Positions 1 to 7,229 of a DNA stretch of 8,074 nucleotides are shown piece after piece. Origin of the DNA: Bacteroidia bacterium. Lineage in GTDB: Bacteria; Bacteroidota; Bacteroidia; Bacteroidales; CAJPTX01. A program made the position numbers and the translations under genes. The DNA is taken from assembly GCA_905373665.1 (NCBI GenBank), contig CAJPTV010000100.1, positions 1-8,074 of the forward strand, given 5' to 3'. The notes under the pieces were generated by a model. It saw nothing but the letters and a program-made list of their open reading frames with translations. It made no database searches and had not been told where the DNA came from. Within the stretch, counting starts at the first letter, position 1, and each line of letters opens with the position of its first letter.

Positions 1-1829
1 GGGACTTCTTCCTAGCCGACCTGCTTTCCGAACACAATCAGACGCTCAAGGAGGCGCTCTTCGTGCTGTTGCAGGATAATCGCTATGTGCTGGATAGGAA
101 GGTCGATGCACGGGGGTTATTCCAAGAGAACCATGTCTTTTTCAAAGACAAGCAGCGCGCCCATGCCCAGTTCTGGTCGCTCTATCAACGCCCGCCGCGC
201 GAGGAGTATTGGGCGTATATCATCGACCGGCGCGACCTCCTTGTGCCGCAGGACGTAAGGGAGCGCAAGGGGTCATTCTTCACGCCGCAGCAGTGGGTAG
301 AGTTGTCGCAGCAGTATATTGCCGACGTGCTGGGCGAGAACTGGCAGGAGGAGTATTACGTCTGGGACTGTGCGGCGGGTACGGGTAATCTCCTGAACGG
401 GCTTACGAACAAGTACCACATCTGGGCATCGACCCTCGACCCACAAGACGTGCAGGTGATGAAAGACCGCATTGCGAACGGGGCGAACCTCCTAGAGAGC
501 CATGTCTTTCAATTTGACTTCCTCAACGACGAGTTTGATAAGCTCCCCGCAGGGCTGCAGGAGATAATCAATGACCCCGAGAAGCGGAGGAAGTTGGTCT
601 TGTATATCAATCCGCCGTATGTCGAGGCTACCAATGCACGGACGCCTACAGGGAGTGGCGAAAATAGGGCAGAGATTGCACGAGAGAAACGTATGTATCA
701 AACCCACGTAGCTGTGCTAGGGAAAGGAGTCCGAGAAATATTCGTGCAATTTATGATACGGATTTACAATGAGATCCCATCCTGTCATATAGCGATGTTC
801 TCTAAACTAAAAATATTGCAAGCACAAAACTTTGTTAAGTTTAGAGAGTGCTTTCTTGCGAAACTAGAGCAACTCTTTCTCGTGCCCGCAAACACCTTCG
901 ATAACGTGCAGGGAAAGTTCCCCATCGGATTTTACATTTGGAATTGTGGGATAGAGGAGTCCTTCTCCCATATCACGGCAAATGTCTATGATGCGAAAGG
1001 AGTGCTTTGTGGGCAAAAACAGATTCGAGTAGTACCAGAAGGGGGCGTACTCCTCAATTGGTTGCAACAATACTACAATCAACGTGTGACTCCCAAAGAA
1101 CGCCTTGCCTACATGGTACATGGTCCGTCAGACTTTCAAAATAGTAAACTAATATACTGTACCCTTCGCCCATCACAAGGAGTAATAGAGAAGTCTCGAA
1201 CACACTACATATCCCTCGGAAATCTTGTGCCATTCTGTATGTTCCTTACGATTCGACATTGCGTTGCCCCCACTTGGCTTAACGACCGAGATCATTTCTT
1301 GTATCCTAACAAAGGGTGGGAAGTAGATAGCGAGTTTCAATACAATTGTCTTACAGCAGCGCTATTTCATTCACAAAATCAGGTTTCTTGCTTAGAAGGC
1401 ACGAACCACTGGATACCCTTCACCGAGGCGGAAGTGGAAGCAAAAGACAGCTTCGAGAGCCACTTCATGACGGACTTCATCCAAGGAAGGCTTGCCCTAG
1501 ATGAGCAAAAGGGTAATGAGGGAAGCCTCTTTCAATCCCAGTCGTTCGTCCCGTCCGCGCCGCTCGTCTTTTCGCCCGAGGCAACGGCGGTCTTTGATGC
1601 GGGCAGGGAGCTCTGGCGCTACTACCATGCGCAGCCCGATGCCAGTCCGAACGCCTCTTACTATGACATCAGGGCACACTTCCAAGGGCGCAACGATAAG
1701 GGCAAGATGAACGCCAAGAGCGAAGACGCAGAGTACATGCGCTTACTAGGGGCGCTCAAAGAAGCGATGGAGGTGTTGCGGCAGCGGATCGTGCCCAAGG
1801 TCTATGAGTACGGCTTTCTAATCTTGTAA
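1..1829 (+). CDS. DNA adenine-N6 methyltransferase (restriction-modification type), 5'-truncated by window edge
   Basis: The frame is open from base 3 without a stop, so the true start lies before the window. A GTG at 63 is only an internal codon, used here as residue 1 for numbering. Visible motifs: GSFFTP at about 70-75 (motif X, the GxFxTP of gamma-class enzymes), DCAAGTGNLL at 102-111 (motif I, S-adenosylmethionine binding), LDP at 125-127 (probable motif II) and NPPY at 183-186 (motif IV, catalytic, typical of N6-adenine methylation). The order X-I-IV is that of gamma-class enzymes such as HsdM and type IIG proteins. About 400 residues follow motif IV and should include target recognition, among them an FPIGFYIW stretch near 284-291. 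No nuclease motif is visible, but the N-terminus is missing. Whether this is type IIG, an HsdM-like subunit or an orphan is unknown. The middle (about 700-1420) is clearly more AT-rich than both ends. The gene ends in TAA, 81 bases before the permease gene. Confidence 0.88.
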   Translation, partial: DFFLADLLSEHNQTLKEALFVLLQDNRYVLDRKVDARGLFQENHVFFKDKQRAHAQFWSLYQRPPREEYWAYIIDRRDLLVPQDVRERKGSFFTPQQWVELSQQYIADVLGENWQEEYYVWDCAAGTGNLLNGLTNKYHIWASTLDPQDVQVMKDRIANGANLLESHVFQFDFLNDEFDKLPAGLQEIINDPEKRRKLVLYINPPYVEATNARTPTGSGENRAEIAREKRMYQTHVAVLGKGVREIFVQFMIRIYNEIPSCHIAMFSKLKILQAQNFVKFRECFLAKLEQLFLVPANTFDNVQGKFPIGFYIWNCGIEESFSHITANVYDAKGVLCGQKQIRVVPEGGVLLNWLQQYYNQRVTPKERLAYMVHGPSDFQNSKLIYCTLRPSQGVIEKSRTHYISLGNLVPFCMFLTIRHCVAPTWLNDRDHFLYPNKGWEVDSEFQYNCLTAALFHSQNQVSCLEGTNHWIPFTEAEVEAKDSFESHFMTDFIQGRLALDEQKGNEGSLFQSQSFVPSAPLVFSPEATAVFDAGRELWRYYHAQPDASPNASYYDIRAHFQGRNDKGKMNAKSEDAEYMRLLGALKEAMEVLRQRIVPKVYEYGFLIL

Positions 1830-1910
1830 CAGACGGCGCGCTTTCTGCACACCTTCGGATAGGCAAGTTTTTCTACCTTTCGGGGGTGAAAATAAACCTC
1901 TTGGTGTGGG

Positions 1911-2678
1911 ATGCCAGAACTTCTCGTGCTTGCCCTCTTATTCCTTGCGGGAGCAGGGGCAGGATTTATCAACGCGATGGCTGGGAGCGGTTCGCTGCTC
2001 ACCCTGCCAGCCCTTATGCTCGGCGGACTCGATGCGGTACTTGCCAATGGGTCTAACCGCCTCGGCATCCTCGTACAGTCGCTCTTTACCCTAAAAGGAT
2101 ATGCCTCCATGGGGCTACGCCCTGACCGAACCACTTGGTGGGGCGTACTCCCCGTGATCGTGGGCGCCGTAGCGGGGGCATTCCTTACGCAGCTCTTGGA
2201 TAGAGGGCTCTTTCGCTATGTGATAGACGTCGTGATGCTCGGGATGCTGGTGCTCGTGAGCATCAAGCAAAGTAGCTGGTTACGCCCCCAAGAGGCTCAG
2301 AGTAACCAGCTGCGACACAAGCCGTGGGTCGTCCTCCTGATGTTTGCGGCTGGGGTCTACGCGTGATTTATACAGGTGGGCTCGGGCTATGTGATGATGG
2401 CGATAATGGTGCTGGTCGGGGGACTGGATCTCTACCGCGCCAATATCGTGAAGGTGGTGGCGCAGCTGGCGAATGCGGCGGTCGTCCTTCCCGTCTATAT
2501 CTATTTGGGCGAGGTGGCTTGGAAATTAGCGATTGTCTTAGCCGTAGGCTTTGGTTTAGGTGGGTGGCTCGGTGCACGCTTTGCAGTGCGGGTCGGTGCG
2601 AAGTGGATACGCTATATCCTGCTGGCAGGGCTCTCGCTCTACCTGCTGAAAGAGGCGGTGGAGATTCTTGTCGGGTGA
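1911..2678 (+). pseudogene. TauE/SafE (TSUP) family membrane permease, interrupted by an in-frame TGA
   Basis: Read through the stop, the frame gives about 255 residues, the usual length for this family of sulfite/sulfoacetate/organic-anion exporters. The N-terminal signature is clear: AGAGAGFINAMAGSGSLLTLP, then VLANGSNR, the first half of the internal duplication. The second half begins GVYA-stop-FIQVGSGYVMMA, then GGLDLYRANIVKVVAQ, matching the family's second repeat. The stop is TGA at 2364-2366. Related proteins usually have Gly here (a pattern like GFIQ), so a single G-to-T change of GGA would explain it. The same frame continues without indel to the TGA at 2676-2678. Translation as read would give 151 residues, about half the membrane segments. 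A restart at GTG 2376 or ATG 2394 has no clear ribosome site. The transported substrate cannot be deduced. It could be a true nonsense mutation or a base-call error; UGA recoding is unlikely because no other gene here contains one. Confidence 0.85.
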
Positions 2679-2739
2679 GCGGGTTGATAATCTGATGGAT
2701 AGCATGCGCCCGGTCGTCTAACTAGAGCCTCCTTTTATC

Positions 2740-2806
2740 CCCCGCGTATTTTATACTCTCTCTTGCGAAACTTTCCTATCTGCGGGGCGTATTTCTAGCA
2801 AATACG
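2740..2806 (+). promoter_or_regulatory. nrf operon leader: inverted repeats before nrfH
   Basis: The 138-base gap before nrfH holds a perfect inverted repeat, CGTATTT (2788-2794) and AAATACG (2800-2806) with a 5-base spacer, ending 10 bases before the start codon. GCGTATTT occurs twice in direct orientation (2744-2751 and 2787-2794). CCCCGC (2740-2745) and GCGGGG (2782-2787) could pair around a 36-base loop. The position fits an operator or a 5' leader structure for the nitrite reductase operon. I do not recognise it as a known regulator site and could not place a convincing Bacteroidota promoter pair here. Confidence 0.4.
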
Positions 2807-2816
2807 TTGCATTGCC

Positions 2817-3422
2817 ATGCGCCAAGTAGTTGAGCGACTTAGAAACTTTTTACGCTACCTCTTGCCCAGCTATGGGGCGCGCGTGGTGGCGGTCTGCATA
2901 GCGGGGGCATTCGTTGGGCTAAGTGCCTATCTCGTCTATGCCTCGAGGGCTTATAGTTATCTTTCTGACGACCCGAGCGTCTGCACCAATTGCCACGTCA
3001 TGGGTCCCTATTATGACACTTGGCAGCACAGTTCGCACCAGCGCGTGGCTACGTGCAACGACTGCCATGTCCCGCATACGAGCCCTTTGAGCAAATATTT
3101 CTTTAAGGCTAAGGATGGGCTGCGCCATTCGTACGTTTTTACGATGCGCGGCGAACCCATGGCAATGAAAGCCATCGCAGAGAGCCAAGAGGTGATTTAC
3201 GGCAACTGCGTGCGGTGTTATAGTCAGCTCAACCAGACCTTGGTGCAAACAGGACGTCTCACCCCCCACGACCTGACGCGCGGCGCGGGAAAGGCTTGCT
3301 GGGATTGTCATCGCGATGTCCCGCACGGGGGTGTTAATAGTATTGCCTCTACGCCTAATGGCTTAGTCCCATACCCCAAGTCGGCAGTGCCTGCTTGGTT
3401 GCGCGAACAATTGAAAAAGTAA
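2817..3422 (+). CDS. nrfH: NrfH, membrane-anchored tetrahaem cytochrome c quinol dehydrogenase (third haem motif altered)
   Basis: NrfH oxidises menaquinol at the outer face of the cytoplasmic membrane and passes electrons to NrfA. The 201-residue protein has a short basic N-terminus, one membrane segment at about 21-42 and a NapC/NirT-type haem domain. Haem motifs: CTNCH at 56-60 followed by VM (Met62 is the expected haem 1 ligand, a NrfH hallmark), CNDCH at 80-84, CVRCY at 131-135 and CWDCH at 161-165. The third motif has Tyr135 (TAT, 3219-3221) where a haem-ligating His is expected; CAT to TAT is one transition. Without that His, System II would probably not attach haem 3 correctly, which would break the electron chain. 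The rest, including HSSH (71-74) and FFKAKDGLRH (95-104), looks conserved. The ATG at 2817 has no Shine-Dalgarno, as is common in Bacteroidota. nrfA starts 21 bases after the stop, so the two are almost certainly cotranscribed. Confidence 0.93.
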   Translation: MRQVVERLRNFLRYLLPSYGARVVAVCIAGAFVGLSAYLVYASRAYSYLSDDPSVCTNCHVMGPYYDTWQHSSHQRVATCNDCHVPHTSPLSKYFFKAKDGLRHSYVFTMRGEPMAMKAIAESQEVIYGNCVRCYSQLNQTLVQTGRLTPHDLTRGAGKACWDCHRDVPHGGVNSIASTPNGLVPYPKSAVPAWLREQLKK

Positions 3423-3443
3423 CGTCTGCAAAACTACACAATC

Positions 3444-4922
3444 ATGAGCACGAACAAGAAACTTAAGAGCTGGCAAGGGTGGTTGCTCTTCGCGGCTAGT
3501 ATGGTCGTGGTGTTCTGTTTAGGACTGCTCGCCGCCTCGGTTACCGAACGTCGTGCGGAAATACAGAGCCTCTTCCAAAAGAAGGTGGAATTAGCACCCG
3601 GCGAGGCGCGAAATGCCCTCTTTGAAACGAACTATCCGCGCGAATACCAAACATGGTTGCAGACGGGCGACACGACCTTTGTCTCAGAATTTAACGGGAG
3701 TAAGCAGGTCGATGTCCTAGCACAACGCCCCGAGATGGTGATCCTTTGGAGTGGCTATGCCTTTTCGCGAGACTATAGTTCGCCACGCGGACACCTCCAC
3801 GCCATCGAGGATATGCAAAAGACCCTCCGCGTTGGGACGCCCGGGGTAGGCGACGCGAAAGATATGCAACCCGGGACGTGCTGGACGTGTAAGAGCCCCG
3901 ATGTCCCCCGTATGATGCAACAGATGGGGATTGCCGAGTTCTACAAGTCTAAGTGGAGCGAACTGGGGAACGAGATCGTTAACCCCATCGGGTGTGCCGA
4001 TTGCCACGATGTCGAGACGATGGATTTACATATCTCGCGACCTGCGCTCATCGAGGCCTTCGAGCGTCGTGGTATAGATATCACTAAGGCGACCCACCAA
4101 GAGATGCGTTCGTTGGTCTGTGCACAGTGCCACGTGGAATATTATTTCCGTGGCGATGGGAAGTATCTGACCTTCCCGTGGGATAAGGGGATGACCATGG
4201 AGGATGCCGAGCGCTACTACGACGAAGCTAATTACTATGACTATATCCATTCCCTGAGTCGCACCCCCATTCTTAAGGCACAGCACCCCGACTTTGAAAT
4301 CGCACAGCAGGGGATTCACGCACAGCGCGGCGTAGCGTGTGCCGACTGCCACATGCCCTATACGAGCCAAGGTGGGGTTAAGTTCAGCGATCACCACATT
4401 CAGAGTCCGTTGGCTTACATCGATCGTACGTGCCAAGTTTGTCACCGCGAGAGTGAAGAGAAGCTCCGTCAGAATGTCTATGACCGCCAACGCAAGGCGA
4501 ACGAAATCCGTAATAAGTTGGAGAAAGAGCTTGCTACGGCACACCTTGAGGCACAGTTCGCATGGTCAAAAGGGGCAACGGAGGAGGCCATGAAGCCCGT
4601 CTTGCAGTACATCCGCCAATCGCAGTGGCGTTGGGACTATGGGGTGGCTTCCCACGGTGCTTCGTTCCATGCCCCGCAAGAGATTACGCGCATTCTTTCC
4701 CACGGCTTGGAGCGTGCTATGCAGGCGCGCCTAGAAGTAACGAAGGTGTTGGCAGGATTGGGGTATACGGACAAAGTGCCCCTTCCCGACATCTCTACCA
4801 AGGCGAAGGCGCAGGAGTACATCGGCTTAGATATGCCTAAGCTTGAGGCGCAGAAGAAGGAGTTCATCTCTACGGTCGTGCCGCGCTGGTTAGAGGAAGC
4901 GAAGAAGAACAATCGTATCTAA
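3444..4922 (+). CDS. nrfA: NrfA, pentahaem cytochrome c nitrite reductase (ammonia-forming)
   Basis: NrfA reduces nitrite to ammonium with six electrons in the periplasm, with NrfH as its partner. The 492 residues match the family's usual length. A hydrophobic N-terminal segment at about 12-32 serves as signal or anchor. The active-site haem 1 has the diagnostic CWTCK (146-150, Lys ligand). Haems 2-5 are CADCH (184-188), CAQCH (226-230), CADCH (299-303) and CQVCH (330-334). By family pattern the active site is Arg129 (TLRVG), Tyr233 and His281, with calcium ligands Glu232, Tyr233, Lys278 and Gln280 (CHVEYYF and KAQHPDF). Distal haem ligands are probably His292 (QGIHAQRG) and His404/His409 (SHGASFH). 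Every expected key residue I checked is present, so unlike nrfH and resB this gene looks fully functional. It has no strong ribosome site. It is followed after 30 bases by resB. Confidence 0.97.
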   Translation: MSTNKKLKSWQGWLLFAASMVVVFCLGLLAASVTERRAEIQSLFQKKVELAPGEARNALFETNYPREYQTWLQTGDTTFVSEFNGSKQVDVLAQRPEMVILWSGYAFSRDYSSPRGHLHAIEDMQKTLRVGTPGVGDAKDMQPGTCWTCKSPDVPRMMQQMGIAEFYKSKWSELGNEIVNPIGCADCHDVETMDLHISRPALIEAFERRGIDITKATHQEMRSLVCAQCHVEYYFRGDGKYLTFPWDKGMTMEDAERYYDEANYYDYIHSLSRTPILKAQHPDFEIAQQGIHAQRGVACADCHMPYTSQGGVKFSDHHIQSPLAYIDRTCQVCHRESEEKLRQNVYDRQRKANEIRNKLEKELATAHLEAQFAWSKGATEEAMKPVLQYIRQSQWRWDYGVASHGASFHAPQEITRILSHGLERAMQARLEVTKVLAGLGYTDKVPLPDISTKAKAQEYIGLDMPKLEAQKKEFISTVVPRWLEEAKKNNRI

Positions 4923-4936
4923 GCGTAGCAAGAAAC

Positions 4937-4943
4937 AAGAGGA
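4937..4943 (+). promoter_or_regulatory. Shine-Dalgarno for resB/ccsB
   Basis: AAGAGGA lies 9 bases before the ATG at 4953 and fixes that start. nrfH, nrfA and ahpC lack such a site, so the two maturation genes resB and ccsA differ from their neighbours in having clear Shine-Dalgarno sequences. Confidence 0.6.
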
Positions 4944-5647
4944 CGTATCTCCATGTGGACACAACCGTGGGGGTATCGAGAAGGATTTGCTATTCCTCTA
5001 GGGTTGCTCCTCCTAGGGCTGATGCTTCATTTCACCTTAGGAACGTTACAGCCCACAGAATATGGCTATCCCCTGAACCTATTAGGGGGACTTTTGCTCC
5101 TCCTGCTCTCCGTAGCGTTAGGGGGGCTTGCACAGCGGTCGGCAGTAGCACGCTTTTTCTGTTCCCACTATGCGGCAGTGGGGGGCATGGCGGTATGGGG
5201 CGTGGTGATGCTCGTGATGGGGCTGACGCGCCAAATAGCTGTCGAACAGGTTGCGGCACACGGTTTAACCGATTGGGTGCATCGCCTCGGGCTAAGCCAC
5301 ATTCTTTCGACACGCTATTTTCTCCTGCTATACCTCTACGTGCTTTGGACATTGGGAGGGGTAACGGTGAAGGGGTTGCTGCGTGCGCTACGGGGGAGTG
5401 TTCGTGTAGGGCGTGGGGTGTCGCCTCGTCGCGGTTTCATGCGCAACGTCTCGTTTCTTCTCAATCACTTAGGGCTTTACATCGCACTTTGGGCGGGACT
5501 TGTCGGAGTGCCCCAGATAGAGAAGTATCAGTTACAAGCCACCGTAGGGGCAGATTACCCAGAGTGGCGGGTGCATAAAGAGGGCGAAACGACGCTCCAA
5601 GAGATGGATTTTGCCGTGGGACTCAAGCAGTTTACCCTAGAGGAGTA

Positions 5648-5655
5648 CCCCCCCC
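5648..5655 (+). repeat. Homopolymeric C8 tract inside resB/ccsB
   Basis: Eight consecutive C's mark the exact point where the resB frame breaks. It is the longest single-base run I noticed; other G or C runs (for example near 3261, 5117, 5177, 5743 and 7546) reach about six. Loss of one C restores the full reading frame. The codons read here, CCC-CCC-C, are also a known slippery context for +1 frameshifting by tRNA-Pro. Confidence 0.9.
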
Positions 5656-6252
5656 AAGCTTATGGTGATCGATACGGCGGGGCATCCGCTCCCCGTAGGG
5701 CGTCCGTGGCACGTGAGTGTAGAGGCGTTGCCTACCGTAGCCCGATGGGGGGAATGGGAGATAAGGGTGGACGAACACCTCCCCTATAGTGCACCCGTCG
5801 TTTCGCAAGATTCTCTGCACTACGTAGCTTATGGCAGTAAGGGGGCTGTGCATAGCCTAAAGGTGCGTGCGCACCATCTGCAGACGAACCAAAGGGGCGA
5901 GGGATGGGTCTCGGCGGGAAGTTATCTTATCCCGCATCGGGGTTTAGAGCTAGCCCCCAATGCGACGCTCGTGATGCCAGAACTAGAGCCTAAGCAGTAC
6001 CGTTCGGAGGTTTTTCTTATTGCCCAAGACGGTAGTAAGGCGGAGGCTACTATAGCGGTCAATCAGCCGTTAGTCTTCAAGGAGTGGTATATCTATCAGC
6101 TGGACTACGATCATGAGAAAGGGCGGTGGAGCGATACTTCGGTCTTCGAGCTCGTGCGAGATCCGTGGTTGCCCGTCGTCTATTGTGGACTGATTATGAT
6201 GCTCTTGGGAGCGCTTGCGCTGTTCATCGTACCCCAATTTTCCCCTCAAACG

Positions 6253-6260
6253 AAGGAGGA
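6253..6260 (+). promoter_or_regulatory. Shine-Dalgarno deciding the ccsA start
   Basis: AAGGAGGA lies 8 bases before the ATG at 6269. This is a near-perfect site and selects 6269 over the upstream in-frame ATG at 6215, which would lie deep within resB. The site overlaps the last codons of resB, which suggests translational coupling. Confidence 0.75.
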
Positions 6261-6268
6261 ATAGCCGT

Positions 6269-7105
6269 ATGCTCATCTCTTGGGACGAACTGCTTTATTT
6301 TGCCGTGCCGACCATCTTGCTGGTGCTTTTGGGCGGCTGGGCTGCTTATAAGGAACGGCGCGGGGTGGCATGGGGGCTCTATATGGCAGGGCTCGTGGTC
6401 TATGCCGCCTACATTGGGTTGATGTGGCACGGTTTGGAGCGCCCCCCGATGCGTACCATGGGGGAAACGCGACTCTGGTATTCTTTCTTTGCACTTGTGG
6501 CGGGGGCGATTGTCTATCTCCGTTGGCGTTTCCGTTGGATACTTGGTTTTGCAGCCATCCTAGCGAGTGTATTCTTATTCATCAATCTATTAAAGCCCGA
6601 GATACACAACAAGAGTATGATGCCCGCCTTGGAGAGCATCTATTTTGTGCCGCATGTCGTAGCCTATATGTTCTCCTACGCGATGTTGGGGGCGGCGTTG
6701 CTCGTAACGCTTTATATCCTATTGCAGCGGCGGAAAGCGCGTAAGGTAGAGGACGCTTCGCTAGGGGTAGACGCGCTACGCACGCAGGAGGTGGCGCTTA
6801 TGCGTATCTCAGACAATATGGTTTACACGGGGCTTGCTTTCCTGATGGTAGGGTTGCTCCTAGGGGCTTTTTGGGCAAAGCAGGCATGGGGGCATTATTG
6901 GAGCTGGGATCCGAAGGAGACGTGGGCTGCTATAACCCTCGTGAGTTATTGGGTTTATATCCACTTCCGTCGGCAGAGTCCGCAGGCGATCGGCACGGCG
7001 CTCGGGTTGTTGCTCCTCTCGTTCCTATTGCTTCAGATTTGTTGGTACGGTGTGAATTACCTTCCTTCGGCACAAGGGGTGAGTGTACATACGTATGGCT
7101 TCTAA
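6269..7105 (+). CDS. ccsA: CcsA/ResC, System II haem-handling cytochrome c maturation protein
   Basis: CcsA belongs to the haem-handling protein family. With ResB/CcsB it forms the channel and synthetase that ligate haem to CXXCH sites outside the membrane. Translation from 6269 gives 278 residues with several membrane helices. The WWD signature is intact at about 207-220 (WGHYWSWDPKETWA), and the flanking haem-ligand histidines are probably His129 (YFVPHVVAYM) and His274 near the C-terminus (SVHTY). GETRLWYS (65-72) and YLPSAQG (264-270) also fit the family. The start is set by the Shine-Dalgarno at 6253-6260, 4 bases after the resB stop. If the gene is coupled to resB translation, the frameshift, which ends translation about 480 bases upstream, could lower CcsA synthesis. 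The location behind nrfHA suggests a pair serving NrfH/NrfA, perhaps including the CXXCK haem site; whether other maturation genes exist elsewhere cannot be seen. Confidence 0.93.
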   Translation: MLISWDELLYFAVPTILLVLLGGWAAYKERRGVAWGLYMAGLVVYAAYIGLMWHGLERPPMRTMGETRLWYSFFALVAGAIVYLRWRFRWILGFAAILASVFLFINLLKPEIHNKSMMPALESIYFVPHVVAYMFSYAMLGAALLVTLYILLQRRKARKVEDASLGVDALRTQEVALMRISDNMVYTGLAFLMVGLLLGAFWAKQAWGHYWSWDPKETWAAITLVSYWVYIHFRRQSPQAIGTALGLLLLSFLLLQICWYGVNYLPSAQGVSVHTYGF

Positions 7106-7157
7106 GGACTGTGCCGCTCGACTGGGGTGAGTGGCGGCGGGGGCATACGCTTGGTCT

Positions 7158-7196
7158 GTCAAGCACCGAAATCGTGCTCTTCGGAATGACTTTTTT
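7158..7196 (+). terminator. Probable intrinsic terminator of the nrf operon
   Basis: GTCA (7158-7161) pairs with TGAC (7187-7190) and CCGAA (7166-7170) pairs with TTCGG (7180-7184), separated by a small internal loop and closed by a 9-base loop. Six T's (7191-7196) follow directly. It lies about 50 bases after the ccsA stop and before the ahpC promoter region. The stem is imperfect, so confidence is moderate. Confidence 0.45.
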
Positions 7197-7229
7197 CCCA
7201 CCCCGTCAAACAAATTGCGTACTAGGGGC

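Larger units (their letters stand above)
4953..6264 (+). pseudogene. ccsB: ResB/CcsB, System II cytochrome c maturation protein, frameshifted at a C8 tract
   Basis: ResB (CcsB) works with CcsA to carry haem across the membrane and ligate it to apocytochromes. The first frame (4953-5789) encodes membrane segments at about 12-30, 41-60, 75-92, 122-140 and 168-186, including NHLG (171-174), whose His is probably conserved. It then reads EEYPP (230-234) and shifts into 44 unrelated residues before a stop at 5787-5789. The second frame, downstream, reads KLMVIDTAGHPLP and continues through the periplasmic domain to a last membrane segment (about 6162-6234) and a TAG at 6262-6264. The frames join in the run of eight C's at 5648-5655. 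With seven C's the sequence reads EEYPPKLMVIDTAG, a natural junction, and the whole protein is 436 residues, normal for this family. As written, translation loses the periplasmic domain. The cause may be slipped-strand phase variation, +1 ribosomal slippage on CCC-C, fixed loss, or a homopolymer sequencing error. The ccsA ribosome site overlaps the end of the second frame. Confidence 0.9.

Noticed and set aside
1854..1881. Promoter for the permease gene (TACCTTTC at 1874-1881 with TTCG upstream)
   Set aside because: It differs from TAnnTTTG at the last base, the upstream element is poor and the spacing is short. This is too weak to list as a feature.
2364..2366. UGA read as glycine (code 25, as in oral Absconditabacteria/Gracilibacteria) or as selenocysteine
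   Set aside because: The TGA sits where Gly is expected, which fits code 25, and the other genes end in TAA or TAG. However, the many Gly codons in the other genes never use TGA, and the gene content and GC-richness do not suit those phyla. I did not see a SECIS-like hairpin just downstream, and the family has no Cys or Sec here.
2324..2695. A 123-codon open frame spanning the TGA in the permease gene
   Set aside because: It is in the wrong frame, and its Gly/Arg-rich product lacks membrane segments. The permease signature continues in the original frame.
4955..5578. A 207-codon open frame overlapping resB in another frame
   Set aside because: The translation is rich in Arg, Ala and Ser with no domain pattern, while the overlapping frame has clear ResB membrane segments. 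It is a by-product of high GC.
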